From assembly GCA_021325635.1 (NCBI GenBank), contig JAJPGV010000039.1, forward strand, positions 32,156 through 96,155: a stretch of DNA of 64,000 nt, written 5' to 3'. Positions 23,081 to 30,152 of this stretch are shown one piece after another. The position numbers were made by a program, and so were the translations under genes. The stretch is from Chloroflexota bacterium (lineage in GTDB: Bacteria; Chloroflexota; JAJPGV01). The notes under the pieces are model-generated. The model did not search any database and had not been told where the DNA came from. It saw nothing but the letters and a program-made list of their open reading frames with translations. Position 1 is the first letter of the stretch. Each line of letters opens with the position of its first letter.

Positions 23081-24256
23081 GTGCGAATCGCCGTCCTGAA
23101 GGAGACCCGCCCGGGCGAACGGCGAGTCGCCCTGGTGCCCGGCACGGTCGACAAGCTGCGCCAGCTCGGAGCCGACGTCCGGATGCAGGCCGGAGCCGCC
23201 GAGGGCATCAGTCTGCCCGACGCGGCGTTCCACAACGTGGCCTTCGGCCAGGACCCGCGCAGCCTCGTAGGCGACGCGGACATCGTCCTGGCCGTTCAGC
23301 CACCGGCGGTTGAAGTGGTCAACGCTATGAAGCCAGGCGCGATCCTGATCTCCTTCGTCTACGCTGAAAGAGAGCCCGCGCTGGTCCAGGCTCTGTGCGC
23401 GCGGCGCGTCACCTGCTTCGCCATGGAGCTGGTTCCGCGCTCCAGCCGGGCGCAAGCGGTCGACGCGCTTTCCAGTCAGGCCGCCCTGGCCGGCTACTAC
23501 GCGGTGCTGCTGGGAGCTACCAAGCTCACCCGCATTCTGCCGATGATGACCACGGCTGTTGGCGCCCTGCGTCCGGCAACCGTGCTGGTCATGGGCCTCG
23601 GGGTGTGCGGGCTGCAAGCCGTCGCCACGGCTCACCGCCTGGGCGCCATCGTCGAGGGCTACGACGTTCGCCCCGAAACGCGGGGGGAGGTGCAGTCGCT
23701 TGGAGCGAGATTCGTCGACACCGGCATCGATGCCCGAGGTGAAGGCGGTTACGCCCGCGAGCTGACGAGCGACGAGCGCCAGCACGTTGCCGACGTACTG
23801 ACCAGGCACATCCAGCAGGCCGACCTCGTCATCACCACGGCCGCCGTGCCTGGCCGGCCGGCCCCGCGGCTCGTCAGCCGGCCCCAGGTGGAAGGCATGA
23901 AGCCAGGCTCGGTCATCGTGGACCTGGCCGCCGAGGGTGGCGGGAACTGCGAGTGCTCGCGTCCCGACGAGGTTGTCCGGGTAGGCCAAGTCACCGTCCT
24001 GGCTCCCTCGAACGTTCCCTCACTGCTGGGCGAGCACGCCAGTGAGCTCTATGCCAAGAACCAGGTCAACCTGCTCCAGCTGATGCTCCGCAATGGCCGC
24101 ATCGACATCGACTGGTCCGATGACATCCTGGCCGGCAGCGTGCTCACCCACGATGGGGAGATCAAGAACCGCACTGCGCGGCAGGCGCTGGAGCCGCGCC
24201 GGAGTGAGCCGGTGCAGGCACCCGACCACGTGCAGCCAGGGCTTGCTCGATCGTGA
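23081..24256 (+). CDS. pntAA: NAD(P) transhydrogenase subunit alpha, part 1 (PntAA, NAD(H)-binding)
   Basis: A 391-residue soluble subunit of proton-translocating transhydrogenase. It begins (M)RIAVLKETRPGERRVALVPGTV, the hallmark of the PntA/alanine dehydrogenase family. The Rossmann domain has VLVMGLGVCGLQAVATAHRLGA, then a Thr-rich loop ITTAAVPGRPAPRLV. I chose GTG 23081 because GGGAG lies 7 bases upstream and the start aligns with the family. A longer start at 23027 would add an unlike Pro-rich leader. The membrane part is in the next genes, so this is the split alpha-1 type. It follows the oxidoreductase gene by 34 bases, which argues for cotranscription. Confidence 0.9.
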   Translation: MRIAVLKETRPGERRVALVPGTVDKLRQLGADVRMQAGAAEGISLPDAAFHNVAFGQDPRSLVGDADIVLAVQPPAVEVVNAMKPGAILISFVYAEREPALVQALCARRVTCFAMELVPRSSRAQAVDALSSQAALAGYYAVLLGATKLTRILPMMTTAVGALRPATVLVMGLGVCGLQAVATAHRLGAIVEGYDVRPETRGEVQSLGARFVDTGIDARGEGGYARELTSDERQHVADVLTRHIQQADLVITTAAVPGRPAPRLVSRPQVEGMKPGSVIVDLAAEGGGNCECSRPDEVVRVGQVTVLAPSNVPSLLGEHASELYAKNQVNLLQLMLRNGRIDIDWSDDILAGSVLTHDGEIKNRTARQALEPRRSEPVQAPDHVQPGLARS

Positions 24257-24266
24257 GGAGGCATTG

Positions 24267-24587
24267 ATGACGCTGCAATTGACAATCACTGGCTTCGTGG
24301 CCATCTACATCTTCATGCTGGCGGCCTTCACCGGGTATGAGGTCATCAGCCGGGTTCCGGCCATCCTGCACACGCCGCTGATGTCCGGATCCAACTTCGT
24401 CCATGGCATCGTGGTCGTGGGTGCACTGTATGCCCTTCTCAATGCCACGTCCCTCACCGAACAGATCATCGGCTTCGTGGGCGTCGTTCTCGGAGCGGCC
24501 AACGCCGCCGGTGGCTACGTCGTGACCATCCGCATGCTGGAGATGTTCAAGGTCAGCCATTCCCGGACCGGCGAGAAGGTAACGTGA
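24267..24587 (+). CDS. pntAB: NAD(P) transhydrogenase subunit alpha, part 2 (PntAB, membrane)
   Basis: A 106-residue protein with three transmembrane segments: a first at ITGFVAIYIFMLAAFTGYEV, a second at FVHGIVVVGALYALL and a third at IIGFVGVVLGAANAAGGY. The sequence, including RVPAILHTPLMSGSN, is the small alpha-2 subunit seen in three-gene transhydrogenases. With PntB it forms the proton channel. AGGAGG lies 6 bases before ATG 24267. It starts 10 bases after pntAA, and its stop overlaps the GTG of pntB. Confidence 0.93.
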   Translation: MTLQLTITGFVAIYIFMLAAFTGYEVISRVPAILHTPLMSGSNFVHGIVVVGALYALLNATSLTEQIIGFVGVVLGAANAAGGYVVTIRMLEMFKVSHSRTGEKVT

Positions 24588-26008
24588 ACCTCGGCTGGCT
24601 GGTCGCCCTGGTCGACGTCGTGGTCGCCTTCCTTCTCATCTTCGGCCTCAAGCAGATGGCCTCCCCGGTCACTGCGCGATCCGGCATCGGCTTAGCCGGC
24701 GCGGGCATGCTCGCCGCCGTGCTGGCCGCTCTGCTGTATGTCCTCGATGTGGCGCCGGACGCCCAGCCACACGTGACCGCGAACGCGATTCTCGCCGCGC
24801 TCGCCCTGGCTCTAGGGCTGGGCTGGGCGTGGTGGGCCGGCTCCCGGGTTCCCATGACCGCCATGCCGCAGATGGTCGCCATCTACAACGGCATGGGCGG
24901 CGGGGCCGCGGCGGCGATTGCCGCCACCGAGCTGCTCGGTGCCGGCCAGGGGGCCAGCACTCGGCTGGCCATAGCGGTTGTTGGCGGTTTGATCGGCTCC
25001 GTGTCGCTGTCCGGATCAGTCGTGGCCTGGGCCAAGCTGGACGAGCGGCTGAAGCGACCGTGCCGAATCAAGGGCCAGCAGATGCTCAATGCGCTGGTGA
25101 TGCTGGCTGCGATCGTCCTTGGCTTCAGCACGATCCTCGTCATGCCGCGCAGCCCTGGCCTGGCGGCGCTGTTCTTCTTCGCAGCGCTGCTCTTTGGGGT
25201 GCTCATGACGCTGCCCATCGGCGGGGCCGATATGCCCGTGGTGATTTCGCTGTACAACGCCTGCACCGGTGTGGCGGTGGGGCTCGATGGCTACGTCCTC
25301 CAGAACCCTGCGCTGATGGTTGCCGGCACGATTGTGGGCTCAGCCGGCACGCTGCTCACCGTGCTCATGGCACGAGCCATGAACCGCTCCGTTCGCAACG
25401 TCCTGTTCGCGAACTTCGGCGCGACCGGCAGCGCAGCACAAGCCGGTGCCGTGGGCGCTCTCAAACCGGCCGAGGCCAGCGACGCGGCCATTTTCATGCG
25501 CTATGCCCGCAAAGTCATCGTCGCGCCCGGCTACGGGCTAGCCGTCGCGCAGGCTCAGCACAAGCTCTACGAGCTGGTCAAGCTGTTGCAAGCCGCCGGC
25601 GTGGAAGTCAAGTTCGCCGTGCACCCGGTGGCGGGACGCATGCCCGGACACATGGACGTGCTCCTCGCCGAGGCGGGCGTACCCTACGACCTCATTTTCG
25701 AGCTCGATGACATCAACGACGAGTTCGACGATGCCGACGTCGCTCTCGTGATCGGCGCCAACGACGTCGTCAATCCGGCGGCCCGCGTGGACCGATCGTC
25801 ACCGATTTACGGCATGCCGATCTTGAACGTGGACCATGCGCACCAGGTCTACGTGATCAAACGCGGGCAGGGGAGAGGCTACTCGGGCATCGAGAATGCC
25901 CTGTTCTACGCGCCCAATTGCGCCATGGTCTACGGCGACGCCCAGGCCGTCCTGGTCAAGATGATTCAAGCCATCAAAGATCTCACCGCGGAGCCGCAGG
26001 CGGCGTGA
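24584..26008 (+). CDS. pntB: NAD(P) transhydrogenase subunit beta (PntB)
   Basis: A 474-residue subunit. About eight or nine transmembrane helices fill residues 1-265, including the GGADMPVVISLYNACTG segment. The cytoplasmic NADP-binding domain starts near residue 300: PGYGLAVAQAQHKLYEL, HPVAGRMPGHMDVLLAEAGVPYD, then VIGANDVVNPAAR and YGMPILNVDHA. It transfers hydride between NAD(H) and NADP(H) with proton movement. The start is GTG at 24584, overlapping the pntAB stop by four bases. It is the last gene of the operon. Confidence 0.95.
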   Translation: MNLGWLVALVDVVVAFLLIFGLKQMASPVTARSGIGLAGAGMLAAVLAALLYVLDVAPDAQPHVTANAILAALALALGLGWAWWAGSRVPMTAMPQMVAIYNGMGGGAAAAIAATELLGAGQGASTRLAIAVVGGLIGSVSLSGSVVAWAKLDERLKRPCRIKGQQMLNALVMLAAIVLGFSTILVMPRSPGLAALFFFAALLFGVLMTLPIGGADMPVVISLYNACTGVAVGLDGYVLQNPALMVAGTIVGSAGTLLTVLMARAMNRSVRNVLFANFGATGSAAQAGAVGALKPAEASDAAIFMRYARKVIVAPGYGLAVAQAQHKLYELVKLLQAAGVEVKFAVHPVAGRMPGHMDVLLAEAGVPYDLIFELDDINDEFDDADVALVIGANDVVNPAARVDRSSPIYGMPILNVDHAHQVYVIKRGQGRGYSGIENALFYAPNCAMVYGDAQAVLVKMIQAIKDLTAEPQAA

Positions 26009-26074
26009 AATCCCACCGCTTTCTCGCCACTTGCTCTCAATCGACCTTGCGCTGCCTATGAGGGGGAAGGTGCC

Positions 26075-26449
26075 ATGAATCTGTACCCGCTTCCACCGCT
26101 CGCTTCCGGCAGGGAAGCGCTCCTGAACATCTTCAAACGGCCACCCTTCGCGGAAGCCGCGGCGCGCGCGGCCGACCAGGCGGGGTTGAGCCCGCGCACA
26201 CCCGAGATCGGGCCCAACAAGCTGGTCTCGCTAGGTATCGGCGCCCAAACCGTGGGCGTGGTCCAGACGGTAGACGCGAGCCAGGCACAGATGGTGGCCA
26301 GCAACATGAACGCCGACTACCGGCTGCTGGTCAACAGCAGCGGCGGCACAACCGAGGTGCAGCCGGTCATCGGGAACATCAACGGCCTGGCCAATTTGCA
26401 CAACGGGATAGCCGACCTCTCCGGCTTCCATCCCCTGGGGTCTGTGTAG
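26075..26449 (+). CDS. Hypothetical protein, family not recognised
   Basis: A 124-residue soluble protein that begins MNLYPLPPLASGREALLN and has a hydrophobic core VSLGIGAQTVGVVQTVDA. It contains no signal peptide, metal motif or membrane helix that I can see. GGGGGAAGG lies upstream of the ATG, and the codon use resembles its neighbours, so the gene is likely real. It lies 66 bases after pntB, so cotranscription is possible but not required. Confidence 0.55.
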   Translation: MNLYPLPPLASGREALLNIFKRPPFAEAAARAADQAGLSPRTPEIGPNKLVSLGIGAQTVGVVQTVDASQAQMVASNMNADYRLLVNSSGGTTEVQPVIGNINGLANLHNGIADLSGFHPLGSV

Positions 26450-26544
26450 CGCCGCTTCGACGAACGGGCGCGGCCTTTTCGATACGCCAACGGCCACGCA
26501 AAGTGGGGTGGTTGCCTCCGGCAACAAGTGTGCCGCTTTCGACC

Positions 26545-26573
26545 TTGCCGGTGCGCTGCCCGGAACCTATCCT
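26545..26573 (+). promoter_or_regulatory. Candidate sigma-70-like promoter for the downstream small gene
   Basis: TTGCCG (26545-26550) and TATCCT (26568-26573) are 17 bases apart, matching four of six consensus bases each. The start codon at 26607 lies about 33 bases beyond. The same -10 (TATCCT) occurs in front of the neighbouring WD40 gene. The call is by motif only. Confidence 0.35.
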
Positions 26574-26606
26574 GGTGTTGATTACGGAGCGAGGAGCAAG
26601 CTACCC

Positions 26607-26921
26607 ATGCGCATGATGATGAAAGTCAGTTTCCCGGTAGAAAAGGCGAACCAGACCATCGCCGACGGCAGTCTGCCCAGGAACATGCAGGCAATCCTGG
26701 GCGAGCTGAAACCCGAGGCAGCCTACTTCACAACCTTCCAAGGCAAGCGGACCGCCTTCGTCTTCTTCGACCTGCAGGACCCCTCACAGATGCCGTCCGT
26801 GGGCGAGCCGTTCTTTCTCGCATTCAATGCCGAAGTTGATCTCTACCCGGTCATGAGTCCCGCCGACCTCGAAAAGGGCCTCAGCGGAATCGAACAAGCA
26901 GTCCGCACCTATTTCAAATAG
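26607..26921 (+). CDS. Small conserved-looking protein of unknown function
   Basis: A 104-residue protein beginning MRMMMKVSFPVEKANQTIADGSLP and continuing KPEAAYFTTFQGKRTAFVFFDLQDPSQMPSVGEPFFLAFNAEV. The pattern suggests a ferredoxin-like dimeric alpha/beta barrel, and I recall short hypothetical proteins of this look. No catalytic residues are apparent. GAGGAG lies 11 bases before ATG 26607, with another ATG at 26613. It converges with the WD40 gene across a hairpin. Confidence 0.65.
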   Translation: MRMMMKVSFPVEKANQTIADGSLPRNMQAILGELKPEAAYFTTFQGKRTAFVFFDLQDPSQMPSVGEPFFLAFNAEVDLYPVMSPADLEKGLSGIEQAVRTYFK

Positions 26922-26925
26922 CTCG

Positions 26926-26963
26926 GCAGCCGCGGCTGCGATGGGCCGCGCTCAGCGGCCCAT
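26926..26963. terminator. Two hairpins between convergent genes
   Basis: Between the convergent ends of the small plus-strand gene and the WD40 gene lie a 14-bp perfect palindrome at 26926-26939 and a 9-bp stem with a 5-base loop (ATGGGCCGC / GCGGCCCAT) at 26941-26963. The second contains the WD40 stop codon. Neither has a T tract, but together they are a plausible bidirectional terminator. Confidence 0.55.
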
Positions 26964-28058
26964 GAAGCTCGGAGGCGTAGGCCGTAGGCGATCGGGCGTC
27001 TGCGGCGGGCTGAGTTCATAGACGCGCAGGGTCTTGTCGTCCGCACCCATCGCCAGATACCGGCCATCCGGTGACCAGGCTGTCCCGTTCGTGTCATAGC
27101 CCACGTCGTCGCGAGCGATAAGGGCTCCCCCGGCGTCGAGGATCTTCAGGTCGAAGGACACCGAGGTGAGCGCCAGCAGCTTGCCATTGGGCGACCATGA
27201 GACCGTGCCCGATTGGCGCCCCTTGGGAAGCTCGCGAATGAGCTTGGCGGTGGCGGGATTCACCAGCAGCAGCGCTCCGTCGTCGTAGGCGATGGCCAGC
27301 GTTTGCCCATCAGGGGACAGGCTCATGCTGTTCACCGCCTTGTGCGCGACATCCGGCTGGAATATGCGCACCGGCTTGGCCTGCCCTGCAGCGAAAAAGG
27401 CGACCCGGCCCGTCTCGTCACTGGCGGCGACCTCCCCGCCGGGCAGCCACAGCAGCGCCCGCGTCCTAACGTCCCCAACCTGGAAGCTGTCGACGAGGGT
27501 GCCGTCCTTGGCCTCGAACAGCTGCACCGTGTTTCGGCCTTGTGCGAGGGCGAAGCGTTGACCGTCGGGCGACCACGCCACGGATGGGTACGTCGTCGGA
27601 TACGCGGTAACGCTGTATGCCACCTGGAGCGATTCGGGATCGGAGACACGCACGCTGCCGTCGCCCGCGGCCGTCAGCAGCCGCTTGCCGTCGGGGGACC
27701 AAGCCAGGCCCGTGGTCTGGCCCACGTGCAGCTTCCGGATCACCGCGTCCTCACCCGGCTGGAGCTGAAGCTTGAGCACGGCCACCGTGCCGTCCTCGGC
27801 GCCGATGGCCAGCCTGAGTCCGTCCGGTGAAAAGGCGACGGTCTCCACGTGATCCTCACCCACCGGCTGGCGGAGGATCTCCTTGAGCGATACGCCCGAA
27901 GCGCTTGGCAGGGCGGACCCGGCTGACGGCGCCTGACTGGCTGGAGAGGCCGGTGCGATCTGCCCTGGACTGGCCGAGCAGGCTGCCACGGTAAAGGCCG
28001 CGAGCACGCCCACGGTCCAACGAACCCGCTTGAGCAAGCTAGCGCCGCGGAGGCTCAT
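26952..28058 (-). CDS. WD40-repeat lipoprotein
   Basis: A 368-residue lipoprotein. The signal peptide ends VAAC near residue 26, then a Ser/Pro/Ala-rich linker to about residue 55. The rest is a beta-propeller of roughly seven WD-like repeats with a repeated WSPDGKRLL or FSPDGLRLA strand and DGTV turns. WD40 propellers serve as scaffolds or sensors, so no enzymatic role is implied; extracytoplasmic binding is likely. A candidate promoter is listed at 28075-28103. Confidence 0.85.
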   Translation of the reverse strand: MSLRGASLLKRVRWTVGVLAAFTVAACSASPGQIAPASPASQAPSAGSALPSASGVSLKEILRQPVGEDHVETVAFSPDGLRLAIGAEDGTVAVLKLQLQPGEDAVIRKLHVGQTTGLAWSPDGKRLLTAAGDGSVRVSDPESLQVAYSVTAYPTTYPSVAWSPDGQRFALAQGRNTVQLFEAKDGTLVDSFQVGDVRTRALLWLPGGEVAASDETGRVAFFAAGQAKPVRIFQPDVAHKAVNSMSLSPDGQTLAIAYDDGALLLVNPATAKLIRELPKGRQSGTVSWSPNGKLLALTSVSFDLKILDAGGALIARDDVGYDTNGTAWSPDGRYLAMGADDKTLRVYELSPPQTPDRLRPTPPSFMGR

Positions 28059-28074
28059 ACTCTACCTACAACCT

Positions 28075-28103
28075 AGGATAGGTCCATTTCGGTCCGGTGA
28101 CCA
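28075..28103 (-). promoter_or_regulatory. Candidate promoter of the WD40 lipoprotein gene
   Basis: On the minus strand, TGGTCA and TATCCT are spaced 17 bases apart, and the -10 lies about 17 bases before the ATG. Both hexamers match four of six consensus bases. The 5' untranslated region would be short. Confidence 0.3.
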
Positions 28104-28208
28104 GGCTGTCCGAAGCGCCGTCCAGGGCGACACGCGGCTCGCTCCTTCCCACAACCATGGTCGAGCGCACCGGAAAAGGAACCTAGGTCCCTGACGGTCA
28201 GCGGTGTC

Positions 28209-28220
28209 CACGCTAGCGTG
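28209..28220. promoter_or_regulatory. Perfect 12-bp palindrome upstream of the DUF2249 operon
   Basis: CACGCTAGCGTG reads the same on both strands and lies 33 bases upstream of the ATG of the DUF2249 gene. An imperfect palindrome (ACGAAGACATGATTTCGT, 28225-28242) follows immediately. A Crp-family regulator gene closes the cluster, so one of these may be an operator, but neither matches the usual TGTGA or TTGAT half-sites. Confidence 0.3.
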
Positions 28221-28253
28221 TGAAACGAAGACATGATTTCGTGGAGGGCGCAG

Positions 28254-28505
28254 ATGGAGCAACCACACAACACCGTCGTGCTGGACGTACGTGACGACCT
28301 ACGAGAGGGCCGCGAGCCGTTCCAGCGGATCATGATGACCGCCAACAGCCTCGCGCCCGACCAGGCGATGGAGCTGTGGGCCCTGTTCGAGCCTAAGCCG
28401 CTGTTTGCCGTCATGACGGGGATGGGCTTTGAATACGAGGCAGAAGCGCAGCCCAACGGCGATTGGCGCGTGCGTTTCTTCCGGTCGGGTCACGTGCAGG
28501 CGTAG
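28254..28505 (+). CDS. DUF2249 protein (TusA-like fold)
   Basis: An 83-residue protein: VVLDVRDDLREGREPFQRIMMTANSLAPDQAMELWALFEPKPLFAVMTGMGFEYEAEAQPNGDWRVRFF. This is the DUF2249 pattern (LDVR, then a helix, FEPxPL, and DWRVRF at the end), related in fold to the sulfur-carrier protein TusA, but without the TusA cysteine. These proteins commonly sit beside NnrS, DUF59 and oxidase-like genes in hypoxia or nitrogen-oxide gene sets. I chose ATG 28254 because GGAGGG lies upstream. It is 7 bases from the next gene. Confidence 0.85.
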   Translation: MEQPHNTVVLDVRDDLREGREPFQRIMMTANSLAPDQAMELWALFEPKPLFAVMTGMGFEYEAEAQPNGDWRVRFFRSGHVQA

Positions 28506-28512
28506 GATCCCG

Positions 28513-29853
28513 ATGAGCCAGCCTGTCACGACGCCCACCATGCCGGATCCGGCCCAGCCACTGCCGAGCATGCCCGCGGGACCGCTGCTGTCCGGGCTCA
28601 GCACCTCCCGCGCTGCGTCGCTCAGCCTGCCGCTGCGCTACATGGTGGCGGGCCTGGCGTTCGCCGTGCTGGCATTCGGCTTCGCGCTGGCCTACTCGCC
28701 GTCATTCCTAGGCACGGTGTTTCTCACGCCCCGCCTTCTGGCCGTTACCCACCTCACGGCCCTGGGCTGGCTGACCATGGTCGCGATGGGCGCCTTGTAC
28801 CAGTTCATTCCCGTCGTGCTCGACGTACCGATTTTCAGCGAGCGCCTCGGCAAGGTGCAGTTCTACCTGTACCTGGCAGGAGTGCTGGGATTGACGGTGG
28901 AGATGGGCACGGGCCGGACGCAGGTCATGGCCTGGCCGGCGGGCTTGTTGGTGCTGGCCGTTGGCGTGTTCCTCTACAACGCCGCTCGCACGCTGGCGCG
29001 TGTGGAGCGCTGGCCGCTCACAGGCTGGTACATCCTTGCGGCTCTGACGTCGCTGGCCCTGGTAGTGACGGTCGGGTTCGCCCTGGCCCTGAACCTCACC
29101 CTGGGGTTCCTGCCGTTGAGCCAGCTGGCGTTCGTCGAAGCCCATGCGCACCTGGCAGCGCTGGGATGGCTAGGCCTGCTGGTCATGGGCGTTTCCTACA
29201 AGCTGACGCCGATGTTCGCGCTGTCCCACCCCTTCAATGAGTGGCGCCTTGGAAGGCCCATCTTCATCCTGCTGACCGCCGCGGTCGTTGGGCTGTTCGT
29301 CAGCTTACTGCTGCGGCTCGGACAAGCGCCGCTGCTGGGATGCTGGTCGGTGGCCGCGATCGGGATTGGCTTGTACGCCTGGGACTACGCCACGATGCTG
29401 CGGGTACGCCGCCGGCGGCCCATTGACCTAACGCAGCAGCACAACATCGCCGGCCTGGGCGGACTGCTGCTCACGACCCTGCTCGGCCTAGCCTTGATCC
29501 TGGTGCCGGCCGAGACCGACCTACATCCGCGGCTGCAGCTGGCCTACGCGGCCGCAAGCCTGGGCGGGTGGATCGGGCTCACCACGCTGGGGCAGCTGTA
29601 CAAGATTGTGCCCTTCCTGGTCTGGACTCACCGCTTTGCCCCGAGGATGGGCAAGGCGCCGGTTCCCCTCCTCAAGGACCTCTATCCTCAGGTGCTGGCA
29701 CGGGCCGGCTTCGGCGCTCTGCTGGCCAGCCTGACCATAGCTCTTGCCGGCATCCTCGCCGGCTACCTTCCAGCTATCCAGGCCGGTTTTGGCCTGTGCA
29801 CGCTGGGCGCCGCCCTTACGGCGGTCAATCTCATTCGGGTGGTGTTGCGATGA
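28513..29853 (+). CDS. Polytopic membrane protein, heme-copper oxidase subunit I-like
   Basis: A 446-residue protein with about twelve transmembrane helices. Helices contain conserved histidines in patterns such as VTHLTALGWLTMVAMGALYQFIPVVL and EAHAHLAALGWLGLLVMGVSYKLTPMF, which resemble the heme-binding helices of oxidase subunit I and NnrS-type proteins. Whether it binds heme is unproven, and the copper-site motif of classical oxidases is not clear. The N-terminal 45 residues are Pro-rich and cytoplasmic. It overlaps the next gene by four bases (ATGA), so the two are coupled. A role in O2 or nitrogen-oxide response is inferred from neighbours. Confidence 0.65.
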   Translation: MSQPVTTPTMPDPAQPLPSMPAGPLLSGLSTSRAASLSLPLRYMVAGLAFAVLAFGFALAYSPSFLGTVFLTPRLLAVTHLTALGWLTMVAMGALYQFIPVVLDVPIFSERLGKVQFYLYLAGVLGLTVEMGTGRTQVMAWPAGLLVLAVGVFLYNAARTLARVERWPLTGWYILAALTSLALVVTVGFALALNLTLGFLPLSQLAFVEAHAHLAALGWLGLLVMGVSYKLTPMFALSHPFNEWRLGRPIFILLTAAVVGLFVSLLLRLGQAPLLGCWSVAAIGIGLYAWDYATMLRVRRRRPIDLTQQHNIAGLGGLLLTTLLGLALILVPAETDLHPRLQLAYAAASLGGWIGLTTLGQLYKIVPFLVWTHRFAPRMGKAPVPLLKDLYPQVLARAGFGALLASLTIALAGILAGYLPAIQAGFGLCTLGAALTAVNLIRVVLR

Positions 29854-30152
29854 TCGACCAAGATGCCTTGATGGCAGCGCTCAAGAACGTCTATGACCCT
29901 GAGCTGGGAGTGAACGTCGTCGACCTCGGGCTGATTTATGACGTCGAGCAGCATGGCGGCAAGATCACGGTAGCCATGACCATGACCACCCCCGGCTGCC
30001 CGCTGCACGAGAGCATGCTGCGCGGCGTCGGCGATGCGCTGAACGGCGTTCCCGGCGTCGAGCGCGTGGAAGTGCGGTTGGTGTGGGATCCGGTGTGGAC
30101 CCCGGAGCGCATCACGCTGGCAGGTCGCAAGGCGCTCGGCTGGGCGGCCTGA
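29850..30152 (+). CDS. DUF59/MIP18-family metal-sulfur cluster assembly factor
   Basis: A 100-residue protein: LKNVYDPELGVNVVDLGLIYDV, then VAMTMTTPGCPLHESM. That is the DUF59 fold with the conserved DPEL, DLGLIY and TTPGCP motifs (SufT/PaaD/MIP18). The cysteine of TTPGCP is the key residue. Family members assist Fe-S cluster assembly into target enzymes. Here it sits between two polytopic proteins, and its start overlaps the preceding stop (ATGA) and its stop overlaps the next start (TGATG). It could mature an Fe-S partner in the same operon. Confidence 0.92.
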   Translation: MIDQDALMAALKNVYDPELGVNVVDLGLIYDVEQHGGKITVAMTMTTPGCPLHESMLRGVGDALNGVPGVERVEVRLVWDPVWTPERITLAGRKALGWAA

